A stretch of DNA of 64,000 bases from Pseudoxanthomonas sp. PXM02 (GCF_014851805.1 NZ_JACVAK010000003.1:519501-583500); one strand, 5' to 3'; numbered from the stretch's first letter, positions 1-9,041 are shown. Notes: generated from the letters alone by a model not told the origin. Program-made: numbers and translations.

Positions 1-36
1 GCGATGCCGATGCCGGAGATCAGCGGCGGCGGTTGA
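1..36 (+). CDS. 3' end of an unidentified gene (partial)
   Basis: The first 36 bases are open in frame 1 and end at a TGA codon, giving a tail that reads AMPMPEISGGG. A strong palindromic terminator follows 21 bases later, which fits the end of a plus-strand gene. Eleven residues are too few to identify the protein, and the coding assignment rests only on the open frame and on the terminator position. Confidence 0.35.
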   Translation, partial: AMPMPEISGGG

Positions 37-57
37 GCCAACGCTGACGTGGAAACG

Positions 58-86
58 AAAAAGCCGGCGCATGCGCCGGCTTTTTC
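58..86. terminator. Bidirectional Rho-independent terminator
   Basis: A perfect palindrome with a 13-base arm (AAAAAGCCGGCGC) and a two-base centre is followed by a T run on either strand. It lies between the partial plus-strand gene at the left edge and the convergent minus-strand gpx, and can serve both. Confidence 0.85.
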
Positions 87-105
87 TTTGGCTGGCGACA
101 AGCGA

Positions 106-648
106 TCAGGCCAGCGCGCGCTCGACCGCCTCGCGCAGGCGCGCATCGTCGGCGGTGACGTCGGGGGCAAAGCGCGCGATCACCTGGCCGTCGCGGCCGA
201 CTAGGAACTTCTCGAAGTTCCACAGGATGCCGGGGGCCGGGTTCGTCGGCAGGCCAAGCCCGGCCAGCTTCTCGCGCAACGGACCTTCGCCGGTAGCCGC
301 CGGCTGCGCGTCGATCAGCGCCTGGTAGAGCGGATGCGTGCCGTCGCCGGTGACGGCGATCTTGGCGAACATCGGGAAGGTCACGTCGTAGGTCAGCGAG
401 CAGAACTGGCGGATCTCGTCCTCGCTGCCCGGCTCCTGGCCCATGAAATCGTTGGCCGGGAAACCCAGCACCTCCAGCCCGGCGTCGTGCTGTTCGCGAT
501 AGAGCTTCTCCAGACCTTCGTACTGCGGGGTCAGGCCGCACTTGGAGGCGACGTTGACCACCAGCAGCACCTTGCCGGCGTGATCGGCGAGCGTGGCCGG
601 CTGGCCGTCGAGCGCGGTGAGGGGAATGGATTGCAGCGGAGTGCTCAT
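106..648 (-). CDS. gpx: Glutathione peroxidase family protein (thioredoxin-type)
   Basis: This 180-residue protein reduces hydroperoxides using a peroxidatic cysteine. The family signature is visible: NVASKCGLTPQY with Cys37, Gln71 in FPANDFMGQE, and Trp143-Asn144 in the WNFEKFLV block, forming the Cys-Gln-Trp-Asn catalytic group. A second cysteine, Cys83, is placed like the resolving Cys82 of yeast Gpx3, which suggests that thioredoxin rather than glutathione is the reductant (inference). There is no signal peptide, so it should act in the cytoplasm. The start was chosen at the methionine of MSTPLQS, the first one that precedes the conserved domain; the frame is open far upstream without a start suited to the family. 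The gene lies 35 bases downstream of rmuC on the same strand. Confidence 0.93.
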   Translation of the reverse strand: MSTPLQSIPLTALDGQPATLADHAGKVLLVVNVASKCGLTPQYEGLEKLYREQHDAGLEVLGFPANDFMGQEPGSEDEIRQFCSLTYDVTFPMFAKIAVTGDGTHPLYQALIDAQPAATGEGPLREKLAGLGLPTNPAPGILWNFEKFLVGRDGQVIARFAPDVTADDARLREAVERALA

Positions 649-683
649 GGCGATGGCCTGGTGAGAGGAGGAAGAGGAAACGA

Positions 684-2039
684 TCACGCGTCGTCGTCGG
701 GGACATCGCCCAGCAGTCGCTGGGACTCTTCGCCCGGCAGCGCTTCGACGCCGCGCAGCTGGCGCTCGATCGCACGCGTGCGGACGCCGGCCTGCTTGAT
801 GCTGTTCTGCACCGTGTCCAGCTGGCTGTTCGCTTTCTCCAGCACGGTGGCGAACTTGCCGAATTCTGTCTTCACCGCACCGAGCAGCACGCGCACCTCG
901 CTGGAGCGCTTTTCGATGGCCAGCGTACGGAAGCCCATCTGCAGGCTGTTGAGCAGCGCGGCCAGCGTGGTGGGGCCGGCGACGACGATGCGGTGCTCGC
1001 GCTGCAGCGTATCGACCAGGCCAGGGCGGCGGATCGCTTCCGCATAAAGCCCTTCGGTGGCGAGGAACAACACGGCGAAGTCGGTGGTGTGCGGCGGCAC
1101 CACGTACTTCTCGTTGATCGACTTGGCCTGCACCTTGATCGCGCGCTCCAGTTGCGTGGCGGCGGTACGCATGGCGTCGGCATCGCCGCGCTCCTGCGCG
1201 TCGAGCAGGCGCTCGTAGTCCTCGCGCGGGAACTTGGCGTCGATCGGCAGCCACACCGGCACGTCGCCATCCTGGCGACCCGGCAGGCGGATCGCGAAAT
1301 CCACCGCCTCGTTGCTGTCGGGGCGCACCCTCACGCTGCGCGCGAACTGCTCGGCGGTCAGCACCTGCTCCAGCAGGTTCTCCAGCTGCACTTCGCCCCA
1401 GCCGCCGCGATCCTTGACGTTGGTCAGTACGCGCTTGAGGTCACCGACGCCCGTGGCGAGCTGCTGCATTTCGCCCAGGCCGCGCTGCACGGCTTCCAGT
1501 CGCTCCGATACCAGCGAGAACGACGCGTCCAGGCGCTGGGTCAAGGTCGCCTGCAGCTTCTCGTCGACGGTCGCGCGCATCTGTTCCAGCTTCTGCGCGT
1601 TGTCGGTCTGCAGTTCCTTCAGGCGGCCTTCCAGCGTGGTACGCATCTCGCCGATGCGCTGCTCGTTGCGCTGGGTCAGTTCGTTGAGCCGTTGGCTGAG
1701 CGTGTCGGCGAAGCGCTGCTGCGACTCGGAGGCTTCCAGTCGTCCCTTGCGGGCGTCTTCTGTCAGCGTGTCGCGCAACACGTCCAGGCGCTGGTCGGTG
1801 CGCGTGCTGAGATCGGCCAGGCTGCGGCCGAAGCCATCGATACGCACTTCCTGCGCGCGCGACAGCCCTTCCAGCTGTTCGCGCAGTTCACCGCGGCCTT
1901 CGCGCTGCTCGTCGCGCAGCGCGCGCTCCAGCAGGTCGCCGATGCGCGCCTCCGGGCGGCGCAGCACCAGTACCGCCAGCAGGACGACAGCGATGGCCAC
2001 GAGGACGAGCAGGAGGAGGAGCAGGGTCTGGGAATCCAT
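684..2039 (-). CDS. rmuC: DNA recombination protein RmuC
   Basis: A 451-residue RmuC family protein, known to limit inversions at short inverted repeats. It has an N-terminal membrane helix (about residues 4-26, almost all Leu, Val and Ala), a long charged coiled coil (about 30-200) rich in Gln, Arg and Glu, and then the RmuC nuclease-like domain with the typical stretches LKRVLTNVKDRGGWGE and PIDAKFPREDYERLLDA. Length and domain order are normal for the family. The ATG at 2037-2039 starts directly before the membrane helix. It is upstream of gpx on the same strand, and divergent from the SUFU-domain gene. The end GDVPDDDA is acidic. Confidence 0.93.
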   Translation of the reverse strand: MDSQTLLLLLLVLVAIAVVLLAVLVLRRPEARIGDLLERALRDEQREGRGELREQLEGLSRAQEVRIDGFGRSLADLSTRTDQRLDVLRDTLTEDARKGRLEASESQQRFADTLSQRLNELTQRNEQRIGEMRTTLEGRLKELQTDNAQKLEQMRATVDEKLQATLTQRLDASFSLVSERLEAVQRGLGEMQQLATGVGDLKRVLTNVKDRGGWGEVQLENLLEQVLTAEQFARSVRVRPDSNEAVDFAIRLPGRQDGDVPVWLPIDAKFPREDYERLLDAQERGDADAMRTAATQLERAIKVQAKSINEKYVVPPHTTDFAVLFLATEGLYAEAIRRPGLVDTLQREHRIVVAGPTTLAALLNSLQMGFRTLAIEKRSSEVRVLLGAVKTEFGKFATVLEKANSQLDTVQNSIKQAGVRTRAIERQLRGVEALPGEESQRLLGDVPDDDA

Positions 2040-2202
2040 GCGGACAGTGTAGCCGCTGGCGTCTCATCGCCTGCGCCGGCGACATCGCGAACGGCCTCGC
2101 AAGCGAAGCGCGCGCGGCATCACGGAAGCGGACATGCGCCTTGACCCCCTGCCGTCCGCCATCGCACAGTCGCGGCGCACTGACCGCCTGGGGAAAGCCG
2201 GC

Positions 2203-2841
2203 ATGCTGCAACGCCTCCGCACGCTGATGGGCGCCGCGCCCGATCCGCTGCCTGCCTTTGCGGCGGCACGGGCGGCCGCGTTGCACGACGCACTGGGCGA
2301 ACCGATACGCGTCGACCTCGACCCGGACCGCCGCCATCGCGTCGACGTGCATGTCTACGCACGGACCTTTGCCGACGACCGCGTCCCTGGCTACATGCTG
2401 GCCACCAGTGGCATGAGCGACCGGCTGATGACGATGCCCGCCGGCTACGACGGCGACGAGTCCGCCGCGCGCGAGCTGTTCTGGTACGTGCGCGAACCCA
2501 CGTCCGACTTCATCGAACGGCTGCGCTGGCTGGCGAAGCTGCCGTTCACCGAGGACAGCTGGCTCGGCTACGGCCACACCGTCCCGTTGCCGACGCCGCC
2601 ACTGGAGGCGTCGCCGTTCTCCACCTTCCTGCTGCTGCCACCGGCCCTGCCGGCCGACCGCCACCTGTTCGACAACCTGCACCTGCACGGCCATGGCGTG
2701 GAGGCGCTGGTCGTACACCTGCTGTCGGATGCCGAGTACGACCTGGTGCGCTCGGACGAAGGCCTGGACGTGTTCCTGGACCTGCTCGACGTGCACCGCT
2801 ACCCGCAGGTCTTCGATCCGGCGCGGGCGTCGTATCTCTGA
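2203..2841 (+). CDS. Suppressor-of-fused (SUFU) domain protein
   Basis: About 212 residues resembling the bacterial SUFU-like domain family (PF05076). Seen are the typical segments ATSGMSDRLM, FWYVREP, WLAKLPFTEDSWLGYGHT, FLLLPP and the ending LLDVHRYPQVFDPARASYL. Bacterial stand-alone SUFU proteins have no firmly established function; some relatives are immunity proteins for polymorphic toxins, but no toxin gene is next to this one. The start was set at the ATG preceded by GGGAAA with eight-base spacing. An in-frame ATG at 2134 would add 23 residues that do not look like part of the domain. No signal peptide, so cytoplasmic. Confidence 0.8.
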   Translation: MLQRLRTLMGAAPDPLPAFAAARAAALHDALGEPIRVDLDPDRRHRVDVHVYARTFADDRVPGYMLATSGMSDRLMTMPAGYDGDESAARELFWYVREPTSDFIERLRWLAKLPFTEDSWLGYGHTVPLPTPPLEASPFSTFLLLPPALPADRHLFDNLHLHGHGVEALVVHLLSDAEYDLVRSDEGLDVFLDLLDVHRYPQVFDPARASYL

Positions 2842-2997
2842 GCCGCGTGCTGCGGCGCCAATTGCCAGCGCTGCCGTGCGCGCTTAGGCTGCTGGCGGTC
2901 CCGGGGCGGGGATACGCCCACGGGTCGCCCTCCCCACATCCTTGCCACGCCGGCGCGCTGCCGGCGTTGTTCCGTTGACGCATCCCGAGGAGTTTCC

Positions 2998-4434
2998 ATG
3001 ACCTGGCTACGGCGCAAATCCATCGACCGGATCACCGAGCACGAAGAAGGCCGGCGACTGGTCCCCACGCTGAGCTGGCCGCACCTGGTGGCGCTGGGCA
3101 TCGGCGCGATCGTCGGCACCGGCATCTACACGCTGATCGGCGTGGGTGCCGAGAAGGCCGGCCCCGCGGTGCTGATCTCCTTCGTCGTGGCTGGCGTGGT
3201 CTGCGCCTGTGCGGCACTGGCCTATGCCGAACTGTCGACGATGATGCCGGCCGCCGGCAGCGCCTACACCTACAGCTACGGCGTGCTGGGTGAATCCATC
3301 GCCTGGATCGTGGGCTGGAGCCTGATCCTCGAATACTCGCTGGTCGTCAGCACGGTGGCCGTGGGGTGGTCCGGTTACTTCGTCGGCTTCCTCGAATGGG
3401 TGCAACAGAATTTCGGCTGGAACGTCACCCTGCCCGCCGCGCTGTCGGCCGGTCCGCATGCCGGTGGCATCATCAATCTGCCCGCCATCGTCATCACCTT
3501 CGCCGTCGCCGGCCTGCTGATCGCCGGCACGCGCGAGAGCGCCACGCTCAACGCGATCCTGGTGGTGTTCAAGCTGATCGCGCTGGCGGTGTTCATCGCG
3601 GTCGCGCTGCCGGCATTCAACCCGGACAACCTGCAGCCGTTCATGCCGTACGGCTTCCCGAAGTCGATCGGGCCGGATGGCGTGGAACGCGGCGTGATGG
3701 CGGCGGCGGCGATCATCTTCTTCGCGTTCTACGGCTTCGACGCGATCTCCACGGCGGCCGAAGAGACCAAGAACCCCGGTCGCGACCTGTCCATCGGCAT
3801 CATCGGATCGATGGTCGGCTGCACGCTGATCTACCTGGTGGTCGCGGTGGCGGCGGTCGGTGCGCTGAGCTACACGGTGTTCGGCCAGAGTGCCGAGCCG
3901 CTGGCGCTGATCATGCGCGAACTCGGCCACGGCACCGCTGCGCTGGTGATCGGCATCGTGGCGATCGTCGCCCTGCCGACGGTGCTGTTGGCGTTCTTCT
4001 ACGGCCAGAGCCGCATCTTCTTCGTGATGTCGCGCGACGGCCTGCTGCCGCGCAGCCTGTCGAAAGTCAACGCACGCACCGGCACGCCGGTGGCGATCAC
4101 GGTGTTCACCGCCGTGCTGGTCGCGGCGCTGGCCGGCGTGGCGCGCCTGGATGAAATCGCCGCGCTCGCCAACGCCGGTACGCTCGCGGCGTTCGTCGCC
4201 GTCGGCGTCTGCCTGCTGGTGCTGCGCACACGCGAACCGAATCGTCCGCGCGTGTTCCGCACGCCGCTGGCGTGGCTGGTCGGTCCGGTCGCGATCCTCG
4301 GCTGCCTCTACCTGTTCTGGAGCCTGCCGCACCGCACGCAGCTGTGGTTCCTGATCTGGAACGTGGTCGGCATCGTCGTCTATCTCGCCTACAGCCGTCG
4401 CAACAGCATGCTGGCCAAGGGCGGCGACGCGTAA
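2998..4434 (+). CDS. APC family amino acid permease
   Basis: A 478-residue integral membrane transporter of the amino acid-polyamine-organocation superfamily, close to the cationic amino acid transporter/YfnA branch. After a short cytoplasmic N-terminus comes the substrate-site helix 1 motif [15 protein letters not shown] at about residues 37-51, then [19 protein letters not shown] (around 240-260), a hallmark of helix 6 and the loop after it in this branch. About twelve hydrophobic helices can be counted. The ATG at 2998 has GAGGAG six bases upstream. Substrate cannot be read from sequence; basic or neutral amino acids are the usual ones in this branch. It is a single-gene unit closed by a terminator. 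Confidence 0.9.
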   Translation: MTWLRRKSIDRITEHEEGRRLVPTLSWPHLVALGIGAIVGTGIYTLIGVGAEKAGPAVLISFVVAGVVCACAALAYAELSTMMPAAGSAYTYSYGVLGESIAWIVGWSLILEYSLVVSTVAVGWSGYFVGFLEWVQQNFGWNVTLPAALSAGPHAGGIINLPAIVITFAVAGLLIAGTRESATLNAILVVFKLIALAVFIAVALPAFNPDNLQPFMPYGFPKSIGPDGVERGVMAAAAIIFFAFYGFDAISTAAEETKNPGRDLSIGIIGSMVGCTLIYLVVAVAAVGALSYTVFGQSAEPLALIMRELGHGTAALVIGIVAIVALPTVLLAFFYGQSRIFFVMSRDGLLPRSLSKVNARTGTPVAITVFTAVLVAALAGVARLDEIAALANAGTLAAFVAVGVCLLVLRTREPNRPRVFRTPLAWLVGPVAILGCLYLFWSLPHRTQLWFLIWNVVGIVVYLAYSRRNSMLAKGGDA

Positions 4435-4460
4435 TCGCGTTGCCATCCTCATATCGAAGA

Positions 4461-4484
4461 AGCGGGCTCCGGCCCGCTTTTTCT
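4461..4484 (+). terminator. Rho-independent terminator after the amino acid permease
   Basis: Eight-base perfect stem AAGCGGGC / GCCCGCTT with a four-base loop, followed by TTTCTTT. It lies 26 bases after the permease stop codon and before fabV. Confidence 0.85.
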
Positions 4485-4604
4485 TTGCCCGCGCAGGATG
4501 GACCCGCGCACGCCATACGCATGCGTGTGCAGGATCGATGCTTCAATCCCGGCGCCCACGGCACTAAGATGCCGCGCAGGCACACCATCCCCCGGGTTAC
4601 GACG

Positions 4605-5822
4605 TTGATCATCCATCCCAAAGTCCGCGGCTTCATCTGCACCACCACCCATCCGCTCGGTTGCGAGCTCAACGTGCGTGACCAGATCGCCGCGACGCGC
4701 GCACAGGGCGTGCGCAACAACGGCCCGAAGAAGGTGCTGGTGATCGGCGCGTCCAGCGGCTACGGCCTGGCGGCGCGCATCAGCGCGGCATTCGGTTATG
4801 GCGCGGACACGCTGGGCGTGTTCTTCGAAAAGCCCGGCAGCGAGAAGAAGGCCGGCACTGCGGGCTGGTACAACTCGGCTGCGTTCGACAAGGCGGCGAA
4901 GGAAGCCGGCCTGTACAGCCGTTCGATCAACGGCGATGCGTTCTCCGACGAGGCGCGCGCCAAGGTCATCGAGCTGATCAGGAACGAGATGGGCGGCCAG
5001 GTCGACCTGGTGGTCTATTCGCTGGCCTCGCCGGTACGCAAGCTGCCGTCCACCGGTGAAGTGAAGCGCTCGGCACTGAAGCCGATCGGCGCGCCGTACA
5101 CCTCCACCGCCATCGACACCAACAAGGACCAGATCACCCAGGCCACGATCGAGCCGGCGACCGAGCAGGAGATCGAAGACACCGTCACCGTGATGGGCGG
5201 GCAGGACTGGGAACTGTGGATCGATGCGCTGGCCACCGCCGGCGTGCTGGCCGACGGCGCGCGCACGGTGGCCTTCAGCTACATCGGCACCGACATCACC
5301 TGGCCGATCTACTGGCACGGCGCGCTGGGCCGCGCCAAGGTCGACCTGGACCAGACGGCGCAGCGCCTGGACGCACGCCTGAAGACCACCGGCGGCACGG
5401 CGAATGTCGCGGTACTGAAGTCGGTAGTGACGCAGGCCAGTTCCGCGATCCCGGTGATGCCGCTGTACATCAGCATCGTGTTCAAGGTGATGAAGGAACT
5501 GGGCCTGCACGAAGGCACCATCGAGCAACTCGACCGCCTGTTCCGCGACCGCATGTACCGCGCCGACAGCGCGCCGGCCGAGACCGACGACGAGAACCGC
5601 CTGCGCCTGGACGACTGGGAACTGAAGCCGGAAGTGCAGGCTCAGGCGAAGGCGCTGTGGCCGCAGGTCACCAGCGAGAACCTGTTCCAGCTGACCGACT
5701 ACGCCAACTACAAGCACGAGTTCCTGAAGCTGTTCGGCTTCGAGCGCAGCGACGTGGACTACGACGCCGACGTGAATCCGAATGTGCAGTTCGATTGCAT
5801 CGAGTTGACGCCGGAGAGCTGA
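4605..5822 (+). CDS. fabV: Trans-2-enoyl-[acyl-carrier-protein] reductase FabV
   Basis: A 405-residue NADH-dependent enoyl-ACP reductase that carries out the last step of the fatty-acid elongation cycle; FabV is the triclosan-resistant alternative to FabI. The nucleotide site [17 protein letters not shown] and the catalytic Tyr-(X)8-Lys motif ([10 protein letters not shown]) are both present, as are the family stretches [10 protein letters not shown] and [13 protein letters not shown]. The family begins [11 protein letters not shown], which here corresponds to a TTG codon at 4605; an in-frame ATG at 4569 would add twelve residues not seen in the family. A TAAGAT element at 4565-4570 resembles a -10 box and, if used, would put the RNA start downstream of that ATG, supporting the TTG. 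Confidence 0.93.
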   Translation: MIIHPKVRGFICTTTHPLGCELNVRDQIAATRAQGVRNNGPKKVLVIGASSGYGLAARISAAFGYGADTLGVFFEKPGSEKKAGTAGWYNSAAFDKAAKEAGLYSRSINGDAFSDEARAKVIELIRNEMGGQVDLVVYSLASPVRKLPSTGEVKRSALKPIGAPYTSTAIDTNKDQITQATIEPATEQEIEDTVTVMGGQDWELWIDALATAGVLADGARTVAFSYIGTDITWPIYWHGALGRAKVDLDQTAQRLDARLKTTGGTANVAVLKSVVTQASSAIPVMPLYISIVFKVMKELGLHEGTIEQLDRLFRDRMYRADSAPAETDDENRLRLDDWELKPEVQAQAKALWPQVTSENLFQLTDYANYKHEFLKLFGFERSDVDYDADVNPNVQFDCIELTPES

Positions 5823-5844
5823 GCGTCTTTATTGGCGCATGAAG

Positions 5845-5873
5845 AAAAGGCGGGCTTCGGCCCGCCTTTTTTG
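5845..5873 (+). terminator. Rho-independent terminator after fabV
   Basis: Eleven-base perfect stem AAAAGGCGGGC / GCCCGCCTTTT around a TTCG tetraloop, then further T residues, 22 bases after the fabV stop codon. Confidence 0.92.
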
Positions 5874-5884
5874 TTGATCTTGTC

Positions 5885-5953
5885 TGTGGGAGCGACGTAA
5901 GTCGCGATGAGCCTGTGCAGCGATCCGTCATCGCGACTTACGTCGCTCCCACA
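5885..5953. repeat. REP-like palindrome, copy 1 (GTAAGT type)
   Basis: Two perfect inverted arms of 26 bases with a 17-base loop. The arm begins TGTGGGAGCGACGTAAGTCG. The same palindrome occurs at 16467-16537, and close variants occur at 26359-26425 and 63173-63239, always between genes. It lies between the fabV terminator and the convergent DUF1080 gene. No transposase is present; this looks like an interspersed REP/BIME-type element. Confidence 0.9.
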
Positions 5954-5960
5954 ACAGAAG

Positions 5961-6629
5961 CTACGGGCAGCCCTGCCCAAGCGAGCGGATGCGCATGTTG
6001 CGCAGATACACCGCGTTGCCATGATCCTGCAGTCCGAGATGTCCTCGACGTGCCTTGGCGAACTCTGCTTGCCCGGCGAACTTGCTGGCGGCTACGCGCC
6101 GACGCCAGCCATCGCTGTCCGTGTCGTACGCAGCGACACGGACGCCATTGAGCCAGTGCTCCACGCGCGGACCGCAGGCGACGATGCGTGCCTGGTTGTA
6201 TTCCTCAATGGGACGCAACACATCGCGCGCCGGCGCGACGAGGTCGTACACGGCTCCCGCGCGATGGCTCGGCACGATGCGATCCTCGGCTTCCCGATCA
6301 TCAAGCAGCTGGTACTCCACCGCCCGCGCCCAGATCGGCGACGCGTCGACCGCGCGATAGAACAGGCCGCTGTTGCCGCCGGCAGGCAGGCGCCATTCCA
6401 GTTCCAGCTCGAAGTCGCCGTAAGTGTCGACGCTGATGATGTCGCCGCCACCGGCCACGGTCAGTGCGAGTTCGCCGTCACGGACCTGCCAGCGCGCGTC
6501 CAGCGTGGAGGCGCCGACGCTGCGCCACTGGCTGGCATCGGCCAGCGACTGCCACGGCGCATCCGGGGTGGATGCGCAGCCTGCCAACAGTGCGGCGAGC
6601 AGGACGGTTGCGATCCGCGCGCCGCGCAT
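5961..6629 (-). CDS. Lipoprotein with DUF1080 (3-keto-disaccharide hydrolase-like) domain
   Basis: A 222-residue exported protein. The N-terminus carries a lipoprotein signal with lipobox LLAGC (Cys18), so it is probably anchored to the outer membrane. The rest is a concanavalin-like beta-sandwich of the DUF1080 family, seen in FELELEWRLPAGGNSGLFYR, AVEYQLLDD and the closing GHLGLQDHGNAVYLRNMRI. Members of this family act on sugars or 3-keto-glycosides, but substrate cannot be inferred here. It starts two bases after the rlmI stop codon on the same strand, so the two genes are probably cotranscribed. The pairing with an rRNA methyltransferase is not functionally obvious. Confidence 0.88.
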   Translation of the reverse strand: MRGARIATVLLAALLAGCASTPDAPWQSLADASQWRSVGASTLDARWQVRDGELALTVAGGGDIISVDTYGDFELELEWRLPAGGNSGLFYRAVDASPIWARAVEYQLLDDREAEDRIVPSHRAGAVYDLVAPARDVLRPIEEYNQARIVACGPRVEHWLNGVRVAAYDTDSDGWRRRVAASKFAGQAEFAKARRGHLGLQDHGNAVYLRNMRIRSLGQGCP

Positions 6630-6630
6630 C

Positions 6631-7800
6631 TCAGTCGACCACGCGGCAGAACACGGCCTTCAGGTAGCGCGATTCCTGCACGTGCGCCATGAACGGATGG
6701 TCCGGACCGGCACCCGCGACCTTGAGGATCTGGATGGTGCGGCCGGAGAAGTAGGCGGCGCGGCGCAGCATGTCGAGGAACTGTTCCTCGCTGACCAGGC
6801 CGGTGCACGAGAAGGTCGCGAACAGGCCGCCCGGCTTCACCACGCCCAGCGCCAGCTTGTTCATGTCGAGGTACTTCTTCAGCGCGGCGATCACCTGCTC
6901 GCGGTCGCGCGTCATCTTGGCGGGATCGAGGATCACCACGTCGTACTGCTCGCCGCGGTTCGCCGCATCGCGCAGGTACGGGAAGATGTCGGCCTGCACG
7001 AACTTCGGTCGCGCGTTGTTGAGCTTGGCGTTGCCCTTGGCGATCTGGATGACGTCCTGGTCGATGTCCACGCCGACCACCTCGGACGCACCGCGCGCGG
7101 CCGCGTACACCGCGAAGCCGCCGGTATTGCAGCACAGGTCGAGCACGCTCTTGCCCTCGACCTGGCGGCTGAGCCATTCGCGGTTCTCGCGCTGGTCGGC
7201 GAAGAAGCCGGTCTTGTGCGCGCCCGCCGGATCGGCGCGGAACTTCACGCCGTACTCGGTAATGATCGCCGCTTCGGTGGTGGTGTTGCCGTGGAACTCG
7301 AAGCTCTCCTGCTTCTGCACATGCTCGTCGGCGAAGCTGTGGAAGCGGCAGCCGGGGAACTGCTCGCGCAGCGCCTCGTAGATCCACTCGCGGTGGCGGA
7401 ACATGCCGGCGGCGAAGAACTCGACCACGATCAGGTCGCCGTAGCGGTCCACCACCAGGCCGGACAGGCCGTCGCCCTCGGCATGCACCACGCGCCAGGC
7501 ATCGGTGATCGCGTCCAGCTTCAGCACGTCGCGACGCAGCGACACCGCATCGGCGATCTTGCGCGAGAACCAGCCAGCGTCCACCGGAATGTCGGGATGC
7601 GTCTCCAGGATGCGCACGGCGATGCGCGAATGGCCGTTGTAGAAGCCGCGGCCGATCCATTCGCCATCCACGCCGACGACCTCGACGAGGCTGCCGGGCT
7701 TGGGCTTCTGGGCGGGCTTCTCGACCAGTTTCTGGAAGATCCACGGGTGGCTGGAACGCCAGGCGTTCTTCAGGCGTACGGTCGGGTTGGGCGTGTTCAT
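6631..7800 (-). CDS. rlmI: Class I SAM-dependent rRNA methyltransferase RlmI (23S rRNA m5C)
   Basis: A 389-residue protein of the RlmI family, which methylates cytosine 1962 of 23S rRNA. An N-terminal PUA-like RNA-binding part (about 1-75, starting RLKNAWRSSHPWIF) is followed by the Rossmann methyltransferase domain. The SAM site reads DLCCNTGGFAVYAA, with the adjacent acidic strand VVGVDID; the motif IV region reads VVILDPAKM, and FATFSCTG carries the late catalytic cysteine. Length and order are normal. It is divergent from the terC transcription unit, and heads the two-gene operon with the DUF1080 lipoprotein. Confidence 0.92.
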   Translation of the reverse strand: MNTPNPTVRLKNAWRSSHPWIFQKLVEKPAQKPKPGSLVEVVGVDGEWIGRGFYNGHSRIAVRILETHPDIPVDAGWFSRKIADAVSLRRDVLKLDAITDAWRVVHAEGDGLSGLVVDRYGDLIVVEFFAAGMFRHREWIYEALREQFPGCRFHSFADEHVQKQESFEFHGNTTTEAAIITEYGVKFRADPAGAHKTGFFADQRENREWLSRQVEGKSVLDLCCNTGGFAVYAAARGASEVVGVDIDQDVIQIAKGNAKLNNARPKFVQADIFPYLRDAANRGEQYDVVILDPAKMTRDREQVIAALKKYLDMNKLALGVVKPGGLFATFSCTGLVSEEQFLDMLRRAAYFSGRTIQILKVAGAGPDHPFMAHVQESRYLKAVFCRVVD

Positions 7801-7857
7801 GAACGCATTTTACCCGCGTGGTTGACCCGGCCGGGCGCCATCCGGACAATTCGCCGC

Positions 7858-7973
7858 AGAAGGGGAGTAGCTCCCAACGTGCCGGCCGTCATTTCGAGCA
7901 GCGATGCTCCGGTCCCACGGCAGCCCACCGGGCTGTGAGCGAGACCTTCGCCGCGATGGCGAAGGCATACCCT
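7858..7973 (+). promoter_or_regulatory. yybP-ykoY family manganese riboswitch
   Basis: The leader of the TerC gene contains the conserved blocks of the yybP-ykoY aptamer in the right order: AGGGGAGTAGCT (7861-7872), a variable arm of about 65 bases, then GAGACCTTCG...GCGAAGGCATACCCT (7941-7973). AGGG at 7861-7864 can pair with CCCT at 7970-7973 as the basal P1 stem. This RNA class senses Mn2+ and is known to control TerC/Alx and Mn exporters. It was recognised by motif only; no covariance search was run. Confidence 0.88.
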
Positions 7974-7990
7974 GGATCCCCGTTTCCCGG

Positions 7991-8038
7991 TTCCCGAGAT
8001 GTCCGCGCCCGCGGCCGTCCTCCACATTTTTTCGGGAA
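7991..8038 (+). promoter_or_regulatory. Putative translational expression platform of the terC riboswitch
   Basis: The seven bases TTCCCGA at 7991-7997 are perfectly complementary to TCGGGAA at 8032-8038. The second arm contains the Shine-Dalgarno sequence GGGAA that lies four bases before the terC ATG, so the stem would hide the ribosome site. It begins 18 bases after the aptamer. This fits a switch that acts on translation, as in E. coli alx. Pairing is read by eye. Confidence 0.55.
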
Positions 8039-8042
8039 TCTC

Positions 8043-9002
8043 ATGGAAACGATTGGCAACCCCTGGTTGTGGGCCGGCTTCGGCGGCCTGGTGGTGATCG
8101 CGCTCTTGGTCGACCTGGTGCTGATGCGCCACGGCGGGCCGCACAAGGTCACGTTCAAGGAGGCGATGTGGTGGAGCCTGGGCTGGGTCGCCCTGGCGAT
8201 GGCCTTCAACGGCGGCCTGTGGTGGTACGTCAATGAAACCGCCGGCCTGGTGGAAGCGAACCGCGTGGGCCTGGAGTTCCTGACCGGCTATCTGGTCGAA
8301 AAGGCGCTTGCCGTCGACAACATCTTCGTCTTCCTGATGGTGATGACCTACTTCGCGGTGCCGGAGGAACAGCGCCAGCGCGTACTGGTGATCGGCATCC
8401 TGGGCGCGATTGTCCTGCGCAGCATCCTGATCTTCGCGGGCGCGGCGTTGCTGGCGAAGTTCCACTGGCTGCTCTACCTCTTCGGCGCGTTCCTGCTGCT
8501 GACCGGCATCAAGATGTGGTTCGCCGCGGGCAAGGAACCGGACCTGGAGAAGAACCCGGCACTGCGCTGGATGCGTGGCCACCTGAAGCTGACCGATGGC
8601 TACCGCGGTGACAAGCTGAGCGTGCGCGAGAACGGCACGCGCTGGTTCACGCCGCTGTTCGTGGTGCTGGTGCTGATCGGCGTGACCGACGTGATCTTCG
8701 CGGTGGACAGCATCCCGGCGATCTTCGCGATCACCTCGGACCCGTTCATCGTGCTGACGTCGAACGTGTTCGCGGTGCTGGGCCTGCGCGCGATGTTCTT
8801 CCTGCTGGCCGGCATGGCCGACCGCTTCCACCTGCTGCCGTACGGACTGGCGGTGGTGCTGGGCTTCATCGGCACCAAGATGCTGCTGATCGACATCTAC
8901 AAGATCCCGGTGCCGTGGGCGCTGGGCACGGTGGCCGCGATCCTGGCCGTCACCGTCGCGCTGAGCCTGGCGCGGCCACAAAAGACTGATCCGGCCGTCT
9001 GA
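8043..9002 (+). CDS. TerC family membrane protein (Alx-like, probable Mn2+ exporter)
   Basis: A 319-residue integral membrane protein of the TerC/Alx family. The N-terminus METIGNPWLWAGFGG leads directly into the first helix; about nine helices are apparent. Conserved acidic family segments are present: EKALAVDNIFVFLM and VLIGVTDVIFAVDSIPAIFAI, whose aspartates and asparagine are thought to bind metal. E. coli Alx and related proteins export manganese, and the yybP-ykoY aptamer upstream strongly supports the same job here. The ATG at 8043 follows GGGAA with four-base spacing. Although the family name comes from tellurium resistance, no other ter genes are present. The gene is followed by a strong hairpin. 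Confidence 0.92.
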   Translation: METIGNPWLWAGFGGLVVIALLVDLVLMRHGGPHKVTFKEAMWWSLGWVALAMAFNGGLWWYVNETAGLVEANRVGLEFLTGYLVEKALAVDNIFVFLMVMTYFAVPEEQRQRVLVIGILGAIVLRSILIFAGAALLAKFHWLLYLFGAFLLLTGIKMWFAAGKEPDLEKNPALRWMRGHLKLTDGYRGDKLSVRENGTRWFTPLFVVLVLIGVTDVIFAVDSIPAIFAITSDPFIVLTSNVFAVLGLRAMFFLLAGMADRFHLLPYGLAVVLGFIGTKMLLIDIYKIPVPWALGTVAAILAVTVALSLARPQKTDPAV

Positions 9003-9013
9003 TCCGGCCATGG

Positions 9014-9041
9014 CAGACCATCCCGCCCGCGGGATGGTCTG
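9014..9041 (+). terminator. Hairpin downstream of terC
   Basis: Arms CAGACCATCCCGC (9014-9026) and GCGGGATGGTCTG (9029-9041) pair perfectly. There is no T run afterwards, so it may be a weak terminator or an mRNA-end stabiliser rather than a full intrinsic terminator. Confidence 0.5.

Noticed and set aside
4569..4604. ATG start of fabV twelve codons upstream
   Set aside because: The family begins MIIHPKVRG, which maps to TTG 4605, and a -10-like TAAGAT overlaps the upstream ATG.
8043..9002. Reading terC as evidence for a tellurium resistance cluster
   Set aside because: No other ter genes are present and the manganese riboswitch points to metal export.
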